A DNA stretch of 64,000 nucleotides. Origin: Ignavibacteria bacterium. Lineage in GTDB: Bacteria; Bacteroidota; Ignavibacteria; Ignavibacteriales; Ignavibacteriaceae. The notes under the pieces were generated by a model. The model was not told the origin of the DNA. It ran no database searches and worked only from the letters and a program-made list of their open reading frames with translations. Each line of letters begins with the position of its first letter. Within the stretch, counting starts at the first letter, position 1. Shown in pieces: positions 44,056 through 52,592 of the stretch. The DNA is taken from contig JAJTBZ010000075.1 in assembly GCA_021286645.1 (NCBI GenBank), positions 1 to 64,000 on the forward strand, written 5' to 3'. Made by a program: the position numbers and the translations under genes.

Positions 44056-45406
44056 TCCAAATACCCTGGGCTTTATCGTTTAATAATTTTCGTACCTGAA
44101 CAAATTGCAGTGCAATTAAAGGGGCCTTAAGCGTAATACTTGATAGTGTAAGACCGGCGACGCCCAGGTTAAATACATGTTTTACCAGTAATACAAATGG
44201 AATAAATAAAATTGTTTGGATGCTTACATAATAAAGCACAACCTTCAGTTTGCCAATTCCATTTAAAATAGCTGTATAGGGGCTGAATATGATATAGATT
44301 ATTGTATCTAATGCAATAGCAAATGACAACAGAAAACCTATCTGCACTTCATCACCTACCCACATTTTATACATAAATGGTGAGACAACAAGCATTAATA
44401 TAACAGCACTGATTAATGCTGCACTTATCTTGTTGTATTTTTTTAATGCATTTTTAATCCACCCGTATTCGTGCCTATAATATGCATCAGTTGTGGCAGA
44501 CCAAAACGGTGTAAGCAGTATTCCGTAAAACATGGTAATAGTACTGAAATATTTATATACAATGTTATATTTCGTTACTTCTACCGGGTTAAACAGATGT
44601 GTTATTAAAAAATTCAATGAAGAAAATGTAATCAGTCCCGAAATCTGTATTACAAAAAATTTCAGTCCCAGGTCCAGAATGTTTTTGGCATAACTCATTT
44701 TAACGAACGAGAAGCTTGGCGCAATATGCCTGTATCTGCCCGCAAAGAAATACAAATTTGCAATGATAAATACCAATACGGGTGTACCGCTAAATATAAT
44801 TCCTAACCAAAAGAAATTACCATGAGAAACCCGCGTTAATATCCAAACAAAAATAAAAGAAAAGGCTACTCCCATAAATTGCAGCATCGAAGCAGCTGCT
44901 GATCGCTGAACCGCGAACAGAACGTTTTGAACCGGTTGAAGTATGAAGCGAAAACAAAATGTAATAAATACAACTAAAACCAGCAGATTCAATTCGTTGG
45001 ATTGTATCTTCGACGCGTTCAGCATTGAGTTCCAGTTAAGGAACGGGTTAACAATTACGAACAGAACCGCGAGACTGGCAAAGATCATTATCATGCAGGC
45101 GTAGGTTGTACTTACATACGTTCGCGCTGTAGCCGTATCTTCGGCAGTGATAGCTTCGGAAAGTTTGTTTCGCAGACCGTTGCCGAACCCAACATCAAAA
45201 AAGCTGATCCAGCCGACAACAGAGCTCAGTGTTAACCAAATTCCATAGTTCTCCGGATTTATATAATGGATCGTTACCGGCACAATTATAAGATTTAATA
45301 AAATTCCCGCGATCTTAATCAAGAAAGAATAAATAATATTCCATTTGATTATTCGCGTACGCTCATGACCAGAATTAATTTTATTGAGAATAGCCTTAAA
45401 TACCAA
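44048..45406 (-). CDS. Wzx-like oligosaccharide flippase
   Basis: This 452-aa protein has about 12 membrane helices, the MATE/Wzx opening IIKWNIIYSFLIKIAGILLNLIIV-like (IIYSFLIKIAGILLNLIIV), ENYGIWLTLSSVVGWISFFD and GFGNGLRNKLSEAI, features of the polysaccharide transport family. The gene is followed by the broken GT2 gene with an 8-bp overlap. It is a separate lineage from the flippase at 16966-18303. Confidence 0.85.
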   Translation of the reverse strand: MVFKAILNKINSGHERTRIIKWNIIYSFLIKIAGILLNLIIVPVTIHYINPENYGIWLTLSSVVGWISFFDVGFGNGLRNKLSEAITAEDTATARTYVSTTYACMIMIFASLAVLFVIVNPFLNWNSMLNASKIQSNELNLLVLVVFITFCFRFILQPVQNVLFAVQRSAAASMLQFMGVAFSFIFVWILTRVSHGNFFWLGIIFSGTPVLVFIIANLYFFAGRYRHIAPSFSFVKMSYAKNILDLGLKFFVIQISGLITFSSLNFLITHLFNPVEVTKYNIVYKYFSTITMFYGILLTPFWSATTDAYYRHEYGWIKNALKKYNKISAALISAVILMLVVSPFMYKMWVGDEVQIGFLLSFAIALDTIIYIIFSPYTAILNGIGKLKVVLYYVSIQTILFIPFVLLVKHVFNLGVAGLTLSSITLKAPLIALQFVQVRKLLNDKAQGIWNE

Positions 45407-45421
45407 CTTTTGTACTGCCCT

Positions 45422-46354
45422 TTACTTAACTAAGTGATCAATAGTGAGTTTAAGGCCGTCAAGGAATTGAACCAGCGGGCGGTAACCAAGAATATTCTTT
45501 GCTTTTTCTATACTTGCTAGAGATTCTTTTACATCGCCGGAACGCGGTGCTTCATATATCGGCTTTACATCTGTTCCAAGGAATTTATTAATGTATGCAA
45601 TTAATTCGTTAATTGTAATTTTCTGTTGCGTTGCACAGTTTGCAATTAGGAAATTGAGGTTGGGATGCGTGGCAGCTAATATATTCGCTTCCACAACGTT
45701 ACGGATGTAGGTAAAATCGCGGCTTTGTTCGCCATCGCCAAAAACTACCGGGCTCTTACCATCGTGAATAAACTTAATAAAGCGAGGTATTACGGCTGCA
45801 TATTGAGAGAATGGATTTTGACGCGGGCCGAACACATTAAAATATCGCAAGATTATTGTTTCAAGGCCATAGATTCGGTTAAATACCCTGCAATAGTGTT
45901 CCCCTGCTAATTTTGAAGCAGCATAAGGACTCATAGGATAAGGAATCATTTCTTCGTGCTTGGGAAGTTCGAGTGTATCACCATACACTGAAGAAGAAGA
46001 AGCGAATACAAATCGTTTCACTCCTTTATCCTTTGCGGCATTCAACAAATTGAGAGTACCCGAAACATTCACGTCATTCGAAGTGATAGGATCTCCTATA
46101 GAACGCGGAACTGACGGCAGGGCTGCCTGATGAAGAATTACATCAACATCCTGTACGGTTTTTTCAACAATATGATAGCTCCTGATATCGCCTTCAATGA
46201 ATTCAATCTCTTTTTCAAATTCTCTGATATTCTCAACACGGCCAGTTGATAAATTGTCGATTACCCGAACCTTATAGTCTCTGCGTAACAGTTCTTCAAC
46301 AATGTTCGATCCAATGAATCCGGCTCCGCCGGTTACTAATACTCTCATGTACAT
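45422..46354 (-). CDS. NAD-dependent sugar-nucleotide epimerase (SDR; GalE/WbpP-like)
   Basis: This 310-aa protein has VTGGAGFIGSNIVEELL, LSTGRVENI, HQAALPSVPRSIGDP, SSSSVYGDTLELPKHEEM, catalytic YAASK and ILRYFNVFGPRQNPFSQYAAVIP. It probably acts as a UDP-GlcNAc or UDP-GlcA 4-epimerase. Starts at 46354 or 46348 (MYMRV) cannot be separated. It is the first gene after the terminator at 46413-46445, so it heads a new transcription unit containing the flippase and NDP-sugar cassette. Confidence 0.87.
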   Translation of the reverse strand: MYMRVLVTGGAGFIGSNIVEELLRRDYKVRVIDNLSTGRVENIREFEKEIEFIEGDIRSYHIVEKTVQDVDVILHQAALPSVPRSIGDPITSNDVNVSGTLNLLNAAKDKGVKRFVFASSSSVYGDTLELPKHEEMIPYPMSPYAASKLAGEHYCRVFNRIYGLETIILRYFNVFGPRQNPFSQYAAVIPRFIKFIHDGKSPVVFGDGEQSRDFTYIRNVVEANILAATHPNLNFLIANCATQQKITINELIAYINKFLGTDVKPIYEAPRSGDVKESLASIEKAKNILGYRPLVQFLDGLKLTIDHLVK

Positions 46355-46412
46355 TCTTCTCTGTATTATTTAAAGTAAAATTTATATAATTATGCTGTCT
46401 GCAAAATAAAAC

Positions 46413-46445
46413 TGAGATTCCCCAACAAAAAGTCAGGGAATCTCA
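46413..46445 (-). terminator. rho-independent terminator ending the wbp operon
   Basis: On the minus strand TGAGATTCCC and GGGAATCTCA form a perfect 10-bp stem with a 13-nt loop, followed by GTTTTATTTTGC. It lies 24 bp after the stop of the acetyltransferase gene and 59 bp before the epimerase gene, so it separates the four Wbp-type genes from the rest of the locus. Confidence 0.8.
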
Positions 46446-46468
46446 TACAAATTGTGCATAGTATCAAA

Positions 46469-47056
46469 CTATTCTACTTCAACTACCTGATTATTTTCGA
46501 ATTTGTACTTCTTATTGCTCTTTGCACAGAACGCATATCCATTTTCGTCAAATTGTAAGCGTTTGCCGGCTTCACTTACCCAACCAATAATACGGGCGGG
46601 GTTACCAACAACCAATGCAAAATCAGGAATGTTTTTCGTTACTACTGCACCTGCACCAACAAAAGCGAAACGACCTACAGTATGGCCGCATACAATTGTT
46701 GAGTTAGCGCCTAACGAAGCACCTTCTTTAATGAGAGTTTTAATATAAAATTCTTTACCTACCTGCGGGTATTTGCAACGTGGGTCGAGGATGTTGGTGA
46801 ATACCATCGAGGGGCCGCAAAATACATAATCTTCCAAAGTAACGCCTTCATATACAGAAACGTTATTCTGAATTTTTACAAAATTACCAATTTCAACATC
46901 ATTTGCTATGTTTACATTCTGGCCCATAACGCATTTTTTACCAATGCGCGCACCAGACTGGACATGAGAAAAATGCCAAATTTTTGTTCCATCGCCAATT
47001 TCAACATTATCGTCAACCACTGCCAGCGGATGAGCGTAATAGTTTTTCTCACTCAT
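46469..47056 (-). CDS. wbpD: UDP-2-acetamido-3-amino-2,3-dideoxy-glucuronate N-acetyltransferase (WbpD-like)
   Basis: About 195 aa of hexapeptide beta-helix. YAHPLAVVDDNVEIGDGTKIWHF is the WbpD/WlbB family start and GAVVTKNIPDFALVVGNPARIIGWVS the usual end. It acetylates the 3-amino group to give UDP-GlcNAc3NAcA. The start is the ATG at 47056, with AAGG 7 nt upstream; a TTG at 47071 is also in frame but weaker. If the wbpB extension described at 47068 is real, the two genes are almost touching. Confidence 0.88.
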   Translation of the reverse strand: MSEKNYYAHPLAVVDDNVEIGDGTKIWHFSHVQSGARIGKKCVMGQNVNIANDVEIGNFVKIQNNVSVYEGVTLEDYVFCGPSMVFTNILDPRCKYPQVGKEFYIKTLIKEGASLGANSTIVCGHTVGRFAFVGAGAVVTKNIPDFALVVGNPARIIGWVSEAGKRLQFDENGYAFCAKSNKKYKFENNQVVEVE

Positions 47057-47197
47057 AATATAACCTTTCAAAATTGTTTCTTTTGATGAATGATTTTTCC
47101 GTGTTTACGGAATTCATTTTCACATTTATTGCGTAAAGCCGGGAAAGAAATTTCTTCCCCGATCTTTACAAAATTTGAACCTACATAAACCTGGTTA

Positions 47198-48172
47198 CTA
47201 ACGTTGAGTTTTTTTGCCGGCTTCTTCGAGTATCTTTAATACTTCTAAAGCATGCAGGCCGTCAGTTAACGGTTTTGTATTATTCAGAATACTGTTATAG
47301 AAATGCATTTGTTCTTCTGTTAAAGGCTGCTTCGCTTCGGTTTGAACCACTTCAAATTCACCGTCGAATTTCTGCAACTCACCGTTAACATTGGTAAAAC
47401 CCTTTGGATAGAATTTTAATTTCCCTTCCTTAAGAGTATCTTCAAACGAATACATTCCTTTATCACCAATAACTACCAGCCTTTGTTCCTTAAACGGGTG
47501 CAGCCAGCTAACAAAGATATGAGCATGCACATTGTCCGGGTAGTTTAAATATGTGATAGTAGAATCTTCAATATTCCTCTGTAGAAAGCGTGCGCCAAAA
47601 GCTTCTATACTTTCGGGATTACTTTCTGTAAGATATTGAATGATAGAGATATCATGCGGAGCAAAACTCCACAAAATATTCTCTTCACTACGTACAGTAC
47701 CCAGATTAAGTCTATTGCAATAAATATACTGCAACTTACCTAACCGGCCTGAATTCAAGTCTTCTTTTATTTTGATAATCGCGGGATGATATAATAATAC
47801 ATGCCCAACCATCAACTTCAAATTGTTCTGTACAGCTACTGTATGCAGTTCTGCTGCTTCCTCAGAAACTAAAGTAATGGGTTTTTCCACCAAAACATTC
47901 TTTCCTGCTTTCAGGCATCGCAACGCAACTTCGTAATGTGTTTCCGCGGGTGTTGCAATAATTACCGCGTTAATTGTTGCATCGGATAATACGTCGTCTA
48001 AGTTCGTGGTAAATGAAATATCGCCAACAGCTTTCACTTTTTCTTCAGCACTCGGGAACGCGTCGCACGCATATTTAAGCCGAGGCCCAAGTAGTGAATA
48101 AGCCGTCTTTACATGGTTCATTCCCCATCTTCCGCAGCCTACTACTGCGGCATGGATATTTTCAAATGCCAT
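47198..48172 (-). CDS. wbpB: UDP-N-acetylglucosaminuronate 3-dehydrogenase (WbpB-like)
   Basis: This 324-aa Gfo/Idh/MocA protein has AAVVGCGRWGMNHVKTAYSL (NAD loop), AGKNVLVEKPITL and WSFAPHDISII (catalytic HD). The start is the ATG at 48172 behind GGAAAGG. It oxidises C3 of UDP-GlcNAcA for the aminotransferase. The stop at 47198 follows a run of seven A residues (47209-47215). In the +1 frame beyond that run, 46 further codons are open (NVSNQVYVGSNFVKIGEE...HQKKQF) and end at 47068, just before wbpD. A one-base indel or frameshifting may have moved the original stop. Confidence 0.88.
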   Translation of the reverse strand: MAFENIHAAVVGCGRWGMNHVKTAYSLLGPRLKYACDAFPSAEEKVKAVGDISFTTNLDDVLSDATINAVIIATPAETHYEVALRCLKAGKNVLVEKPITLVSEEAAELHTVAVQNNLKLMVGHVLLYHPAIIKIKEDLNSGRLGKLQYIYCNRLNLGTVRSEENILWSFAPHDISIIQYLTESNPESIEAFGARFLQRNIEDSTITYLNYPDNVHAHIFVSWLHPFKEQRLVVIGDKGMYSFEDTLKEGKLKFYPKGFTNVNGELQKFDGEFEVVQTEAKQPLTEEQMHFYNSILNNTKPLTDGLHALEVLKILEEAGKKTQR

Positions 48173-48232
48173 TTTCAATTACCTTTCCTGTTAATATTCG
48201 AAATTATTTCGCGCTTACTCTGTTTCAGATAA

Positions 48233-49411
48233 CTACGCTTTTTTAACAAATTCAGCAATACATTCTACCACATACTGAATCTGTTCTGTTGTTAATTCCG
48301 GATAAATAGGTAATGCCAGGGTTGATTCGGCTGCCAGGTTTGAATGCGGGAAGTTTTCATCCTTTTCATTCAAATATGTAAAGCATTCCTGGCGGTGGAA
48401 CGGTACCGGGTAATAAATTTCAACACCGATTTCTTTTTCAATCAAATAAGCTTTCAGTGCGTCGCGGTTCTCTACGCGAATAATGTACTGATTGTAGATA
48501 TGGTAATTAACCAATTCATTGCTTCCATCAGCTTTGTAAACAGGTTTAGGCAACAATACCTTATTGTTTGCATCAAAAACCTGAATGCCTTCTGCTTCAG
48601 CTAACCCTGCTTTTACAAACAATTCAGTATATAACTTCGCATTTTCCCGACGTTTAGCTGACCATTTTTCCAGATGTGGCAACTTTACATTTAACACGGC
48701 TGACTGGATTTCATCGATACGGAAGTTACCACCAATAACTTTATGATAGTATTTCGGTTTACCGCCATGAACGCGCATGATACGCAATCTTTCAGCCAAT
48801 GTATCGTCGTTTGTAACAACCAAACCACCATCGCCAAAACAACCAAGGTTCTTTGACGGGAAGAATGAGAAACAGCCGATAGAACCGATTGTGCCTACTC
48901 TTCTGCCATCTTTGTATTGAACGCCGATAGCCTGGGCACCATCTTCTACTACTGCCAAATTATGTTTTTTAGCCACTGCCATAATGCCATCCATATCAGC
49001 ACTCTGTCCATAGAGATGCACGGGAACAATAGCTTTGGTTTTTGCAGTAACATGTTTTTCTACATCTGCTGCATCAATGTTAAATGTTACAGGATCAATA
49101 TCTACAAAAACGGGTGTTGCATTCAAACGTGCTACTACACCAGCAGTTGCAAAAAATGAATAGGTAGGAACAATAACTTCATCACCCGGTTTAATATCAA
49201 GAGCCATTAATGCAATTAATAATGCATCGGTCCCTGATGATACGCCGAGCGCGTATTTACAGCCGAGATACTCAGCCATATTTTTTTCTAATTTTGTTAC
49301 TTCCGGACCAAGAATAAAGTACTGTGATTCTGCTACTCTGATGAGGGCTTCATCCAATTCATTTTTAATTGATCGATATTGTGCTTTTAAATCTAAAAGA
49401 GCTACTTTCAT
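48233..49411 (-). CDS. wbpE: UDP-2-acetamido-2-deoxy-3-keto-glucuronate aminotransferase (WbpE-like)
   Basis: This 392-aa DegT-family enzyme has the PLP-lysine in CFSFFPSKNLGCFGDGG, plus LGVSSGTDALLIALMAL, VEDGAQAIGVQYKDG and FRIDEIQSAVLNVKL. The ATG at 49411 has GGAG 6-7 nt upstream and is preferred over a TTG at 49423. It uses glutamate to aminate C3 of the 3-keto intermediate. It lies between wbpA-like and wbpB-like genes with short gaps. Confidence 0.9.
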   Translation of the reverse strand: MKVALLDLKAQYRSIKNELDEALIRVAESQYFILGPEVTKLEKNMAEYLGCKYALGVSSGTDALLIALMALDIKPGDEVIVPTYSFFATAGVVARLNATPVFVDIDPVTFNIDAADVEKHVTAKTKAIVPVHLYGQSADMDGIMAVAKKHNLAVVEDGAQAIGVQYKDGRRVGTIGSIGCFSFFPSKNLGCFGDGGLVVTNDDTLAERLRIMRVHGGKPKYYHKVIGGNFRIDEIQSAVLNVKLPHLEKWSAKRRENAKLYTELFVKAGLAEAEGIQVFDANNKVLLPKPVYKADGSNELVNYHIYNQYIIRVENRDALKAYLIEKEIGVEIYYPVPFHRQECFTYLNEKDENFPHSNLAAESTLALPIYPELTTEQIQYVVECIAEFVKKA

Positions 49412-49436
49412 TATAAACTCCAACTTTCACTTTTTA

Positions 49437-50807
49437 TTACGCGGTAATTACTTTTTTACTGTTCTTTTTAACGTATTTCAGCGCGTTACGTGTATCAACA
49501 ACCAGATTAGAATGCTTTAAAATAAAGCTGTAATCATAATCTGAGTGATCTGTTGAAACAACAACCGCATCATACTTCTTGAGATTTTTCTCAGTAAGTG
49601 GAACAGATTTCATTTCAAATTTGTATTTCCTGGTTGGCGGTAAATTCGGAATGTACGGATCATTATAATCTACTTTCGCGCCGCGTTCCTGGAATATCTC
49701 TATAAGTTTTAACGAGGGTGATTCACGCATGTCATCGATGTTCTTCTTATAAGCTGCACCCAATATCAGGATCTTTGCACCTTTCATTGCTTTACTTGCA
49801 GCAGAGTTTAAGAACTCCATCGTGCGCTGAACTACATAGTATGGCTGATATGTATTAATCTCACCCGCTAATTCAATGAACTTTGTATTGATTTCATATT
49901 CACGTGCTTTCCAGGTAAGATAGAAAGGATCGATGGGGATACAGTGCCCACCTAAACCAGGACCCGGATAAAATGCATTGTAGCCAAAGGGTTTTGTTTT
50001 CGCTGCTTCAATAACTTCCCATACATCAATATCCATTCTGTCAAATACCATCTTTAATTCATTAACTAAAGCAATATTGATTGAGCGGTAAATATTTTCG
50101 AGAAGTTTTGTTGCTTCTGCAGCACGGGTTGATGACACAGTAACGGTTTTAACAATTACCTGATCATATAAAACTTTAGCAAGCTCCAAACATTTAGGCG
50201 TAACACCGCCAACAACTTTGGGAATTGTAGCTGTTGAGAAATCCGGGTTGTTCGGATCTTCGCGTTCTGGTGAGAATGCTAAATAAAAATCTTCACCAAC
50301 AACAAATTTCTTTGGCTGGGTTTTAGTATCTTTCTTAGCTGCAGCCTGTGTTAACGGGCATTCTTCAAACATCGGTAACAAGATTTCATCTGTTGTACCC
50401 GGATAGGTTGAAGATTCGAGAACCACTAATTGATCTTTCCGTAAATATTTTGCTATCGCTTCACCCGATTTTTCGATATAGCTAACATCTGGTTCGCGAT
50501 GATGATCTAATGGCGTGGGAACGCATATCAGAATTGCGTCTACTTCTGGTAAACGTGAAAAATCAGCAGTTGCATCGAAAAGCTTTTCATCTACAGCAGC
50601 ACGAATCCTATCGGCACTGATGTGCTTTATATAGCTTTTTCCCTGCAACAAAATTTCCGCTTTCTTGGGATCAATATCGAACCCAATAACATGCATACCT
50701 TTATTGGTAAATTCCAAGGCCAAGGGGAGCCCGACATATCCTAAACCTATCACCCCTACTTTAACGTTCCTTGTTTTGATTCTTTCAAGCAATCCGGAAT
50801 ATGACAA
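49437..50807 (-). CDS. wbpA: UDP-N-acetyl-D-glucosamine 6-dehydrogenase (WbpA-like)
   Basis: About 456 aa with VGVIGLGYVGLPLALEF (NAD loop), the catalytic Cys in GPGLGGHCIPIDPFYLTWKA, and LGAAYKKNIDDMRESPSLKLIE. It oxidises UDP-GlcNAc to UDP-GlcNAcA. The frame continues upstream to an ATG at 50846, but the TTG at 50807 has AGGAG at 50816-50820 and gives the normal N-terminus. It is the first gene of the leftward wbp operon, behind a leader of about 200 nt or more. Confidence 0.9.
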   Translation of the reverse strand: MSYSGLLERIKTRNVKVGVIGLGYVGLPLALEFTNKGMHVIGFDIDPKKAEILLQGKSYIKHISADRIRAAVDEKLFDATADFSRLPEVDAILICVPTPLDHHREPDVSYIEKSGEAIAKYLRKDQLVVLESSTYPGTTDEILLPMFEECPLTQAAAKKDTKTQPKKFVVGEDFYLAFSPEREDPNNPDFSTATIPKVVGGVTPKCLELAKVLYDQVIVKTVTVSSTRAAEATKLLENIYRSINIALVNELKMVFDRMDIDVWEVIEAAKTKPFGYNAFYPGPGLGGHCIPIDPFYLTWKAREYEINTKFIELAGEINTYQPYYVVQRTMEFLNSAASKAMKGAKILILGAAYKKNIDDMRESPSLKLIEIFQERGAKVDYNDPYIPNLPPTRKYKFEMKSVPLTEKNLKKYDAVVVSTDHSDYDYSFILKHSNLVVDTRNALKYVKKNSKKVITA

Positions 50808-50900
50808 ATGAGTATCTCCTAAAAATGTTGTAAAAATGAGGTTCAATTAATTAAAGTTGTAAAATTTTTCCTGAAATATTAAGGATAAGAGAAATTTTAA

Positions 50901-50917
50901 ACATACCTCCGGTATGT
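50901..50917 (-). promoter_or_regulatory. leader stem-loop upstream of the wbp operon
   Basis: ACATACC and GGTATGT form a perfect 7-bp stem around a 3-nt loop, about 90 nt before the wbpA TTG start. On the minus strand it is followed by TTTAAAATTT. This could be a weak attenuator, a mRNA-stabilising stem or a small operator. Confidence 0.35.
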
Positions 50918-51333
50918 GACTCACAGTAGTGGGCCAACTAATCAGAAAATACGCACGGGAAAAGCTTCGAACCTCAAAAAAAAATATATATCGACTCAAT
51001 TTAATAAATCAATAATTGATAACCAAACCTCTGCCGTGACGTAAATCATTAGAATGTAAACAGTAACAGCAATTTACCCCAAATAACATTATGCTAACTT
51101 ACCGGTTTGGTTAATTATCTTCTTCTCATTTTCTTCTGCCTGCCCCCTCTTTCGTCCCGGACGATTCCTTATCCCTCAGGTTTTACTGAGCTGCCCCTCT
51201 GCCAAAATTTTTACCGAAAAATTACATTTAATTTCCAATTTAAAACTTCTTACTATATATATATCCATCAAATAACCTCATACAATCGGCAACCCGGCTG
51301 CCTCAACTGAAAAAAAATTAACATAAAATATAC

Positions 51334-51362
51334 TTGCTTTTAAAAATGCTATTAAGTATTTT
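51334..51362 (+). promoter_or_regulatory. promoter of the rex-hydrogenase operon
   Basis: TTGCTT (51334-51339) and TATTTT (51357-51362) are 17 nt apart. The predicted start is about 51369, inside the 38-bp palindrome. The sequence is AT-rich, so alternatives cannot be excluded. Confidence 0.5.
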
Positions 51363-51394
51363 TATATCGATAAATATTTATCGATATAAAAATA
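51357..51394. promoter_or_regulatory. perfect 38-bp palindrome, probable Rex operator
   Basis: Two 19-bp arms, each the exact reverse complement of the other (left arm starts TATTTTTATATCGATAAAT), meet with no spacer. The central 18 bp read TCGATAAAT/ATTTATCGA, which matches the published Rex form TTGTTAANNNNTTAACAA at 5 of the 7 positions in each half-site. The palindrome starts at the -10 hexamer and stops 6 bp before the rex ATG. Transcription would start inside the left arm, so a DNA operator fits better than an RNA hairpin. Rex autoregulation is known in other bacteria. Confidence 0.65.
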
Positions 51395-51400
51395 GCGATT

Positions 51401-52039
51401 ATGAACACAGTACAAATAAAGCCAACACCCGAACCGACTCTTCGTCGGCTGCCCCTCTATCATCAGGTTCTTATCCAATTGAAAGAAAGAGGCGTAAAGG
51501 AAGTTTCCAGCACAACGATCGCGAATGAGTTAAAACTCGACTCCGTTCAGGTACGCAAAGATATTGAACACGTTCAGATCGTAGGGAAGCCCCGAATTGG
51601 CTTTAATATCGATGAATTGATACTTGCCATTGAAAAATACCTAAACTGGGATAATTTAACCGAAGCTTTTTTAGTTGGATCCGGCCATTTGGGTTTTGCT
51701 TTGGCCGGATATAAAAATTTTGCCAAATACGGCCTTAATATAATTGCGGCCTTCGATAATGATCCTGAAAAGATCGGCACTACAGTTCATGGTATTCCGG
51801 TCCTGGATCCCCTTAAAATACCCGATTTAGCCCGTCGTATGCATATTCATATCGGCGTGCTTGCAGTACCGGCCGAGGCAGCACAGGAGAATGCTGATTT
51901 ATTAATTGAAGGCGGAATTAAAGGAATTTGGAATTTTGCCCCAACACAAATAAAGGCGCCGTTTGGAATTGTAGTTGAAAACGCGCAGTTAACTGCCAGT
52001 TTATCATTCTTAAAACGCAAATTAACAGAACAACATTAA
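51401..52039 (+). CDS. rex: Rex redox-sensing transcriptional repressor
   Basis: This 212-aa protein has a winged helix (about 12-75: LRRLPLYHQVLIQLKERGVKEVSS, IANELKLDSVQVRKDIEHV), a Rossmann NADH domain (VGSGHLGFALAGY, IIAAFDNDPEKIGT, VPAEAAQENADLLIEGGIKGIWNFAP), and a C-terminal swapped helix. Rex leaves its operator when NADH/NAD+ rises, opening fermentative and hydrogenase genes. It is the first gene before hydCBA, 31 bp upstream, and probably regulates itself and this operon. No Shine-Dalgarno is visible. Confidence 0.93.
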   Translation: MNTVQIKPTPEPTLRRLPLYHQVLIQLKERGVKEVSSTTIANELKLDSVQVRKDIEHVQIVGKPRIGFNIDELILAIEKYLNWDNLTEAFLVGSGHLGFALAGYKNFAKYGLNIIAAFDNDPEKIGTTVHGIPVLDPLKIPDLARRMHIHIGVLAVPAEAAQENADLLIEGGIKGIWNFAPTQIKAPFGIVVENAQLTASLSFLKRKLTEQH

Positions 52040-52070
52040 TATAAAATATTACGTAACAAGGCTTACTTAA

Positions 52071-52592
52071 ATGAATAATAATGAAGAACAAGTTGCAACT
52101 GAAGCTCGTCAATTCGAGAAAGTATGTAAAATTATTGAAAGTTATGGAAAATCAGAAAGTAAACTGATTCCAATTCTCCAGGCAGTACAGGAAGAATACC
52201 GCTATTTGCCGGAAGAATTATTAACATTTATTGCGGTCACTCTTGATATACCTCCGGCTCGAGTATTCGGTGTGGCCACATTTTACGCCCACTTTGCCTT
52301 AAAACCAAAAGGTAAATATGTTATTAAAGTTTGTGATGGCACAGCCTGCCATGTTAAAAACTCCGTGCCCATTATCGAAGCAATAATGAAGAAATATGGC
52401 CTTACAGAACAGAAAAACACTACCGGAGACATGCTTTTTACTCTGGAAACTGTTTCCTGTCTTGGCGCCTGCGGCATTGCACCCGTGGTAGTTGTTAATG
52501 AAGATGTTTACTCGGTAATGAATCCGGAAAAAACTTTGAGCGTACTTAAGAATATTGAAGAAACGGAAGGCTTAAATGAAAGACGCAATTAA
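52071..52592 (+). CDS. hydC: HydC, NuoE-like [2Fe-2S] subunit of trimeric [FeFe] hydrogenase
   Basis: This 173-aa thioredoxin-like protein has the NuoE ligands CDGTACHV (Cys at about 89 and 94) and SCLGACGIAP (Cys at about 130 and 134). The N-terminal helical bundle (LIPILQAVQEEYRYLPEELL, VATFYAHFALKPKGK) is standard. It passes electrons between HydB and the rest of the HydABC complex in the cytoplasm. Its end overlaps the hydB start by 17 bp. Confidence 0.93.
   Translation: MNNNEEQVATEARQFEKVCKIIESYGKSESKLIPILQAVQEEYRYLPEELLTFIAVTLDIPPARVFGVATFYAHFALKPKGKYVIKVCDGTACHVKNSVPIIEAIMKKYGLTEQKNTTGDMLFTLETVSCLGACGIAPVVVVNEDVYSVMNPEKTLSVLKNIEETEGLNERRN

Larger units (their letters stand above)
50808..51400. 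other. divergent intergenic region between wbpA-like and rex genes
   Basis: This stretch of about 590 bp holds the leader and likely promoter of the wbp operon, the rex promoter and its palindrome. On the minus strand TTGATT-N16-TATATA can be drawn around 50977-51010 as a weak promoter. The stretch 51115-51180 is unusually pyrimidine-rich on the plus strand. No small coding gene was convincing. No rho-like ops/JUMPstart element could be matched. Confidence 0.45.

Noticed and set aside
51357-51394. RNA hairpin hiding the rex ribosome-binding site
   Set aside because: The predicted transcription start falls inside the left arm, so the full hairpin would not form from that promoter; not excluded if an upstream promoter exists.
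50808-51400. Cyclic-di-GMP or other riboswitch upstream of wbpA, or a JUMPstart/ops element
   Set aside because: None of the consensus core sequences could be matched by eye; only a simple stem is visible.
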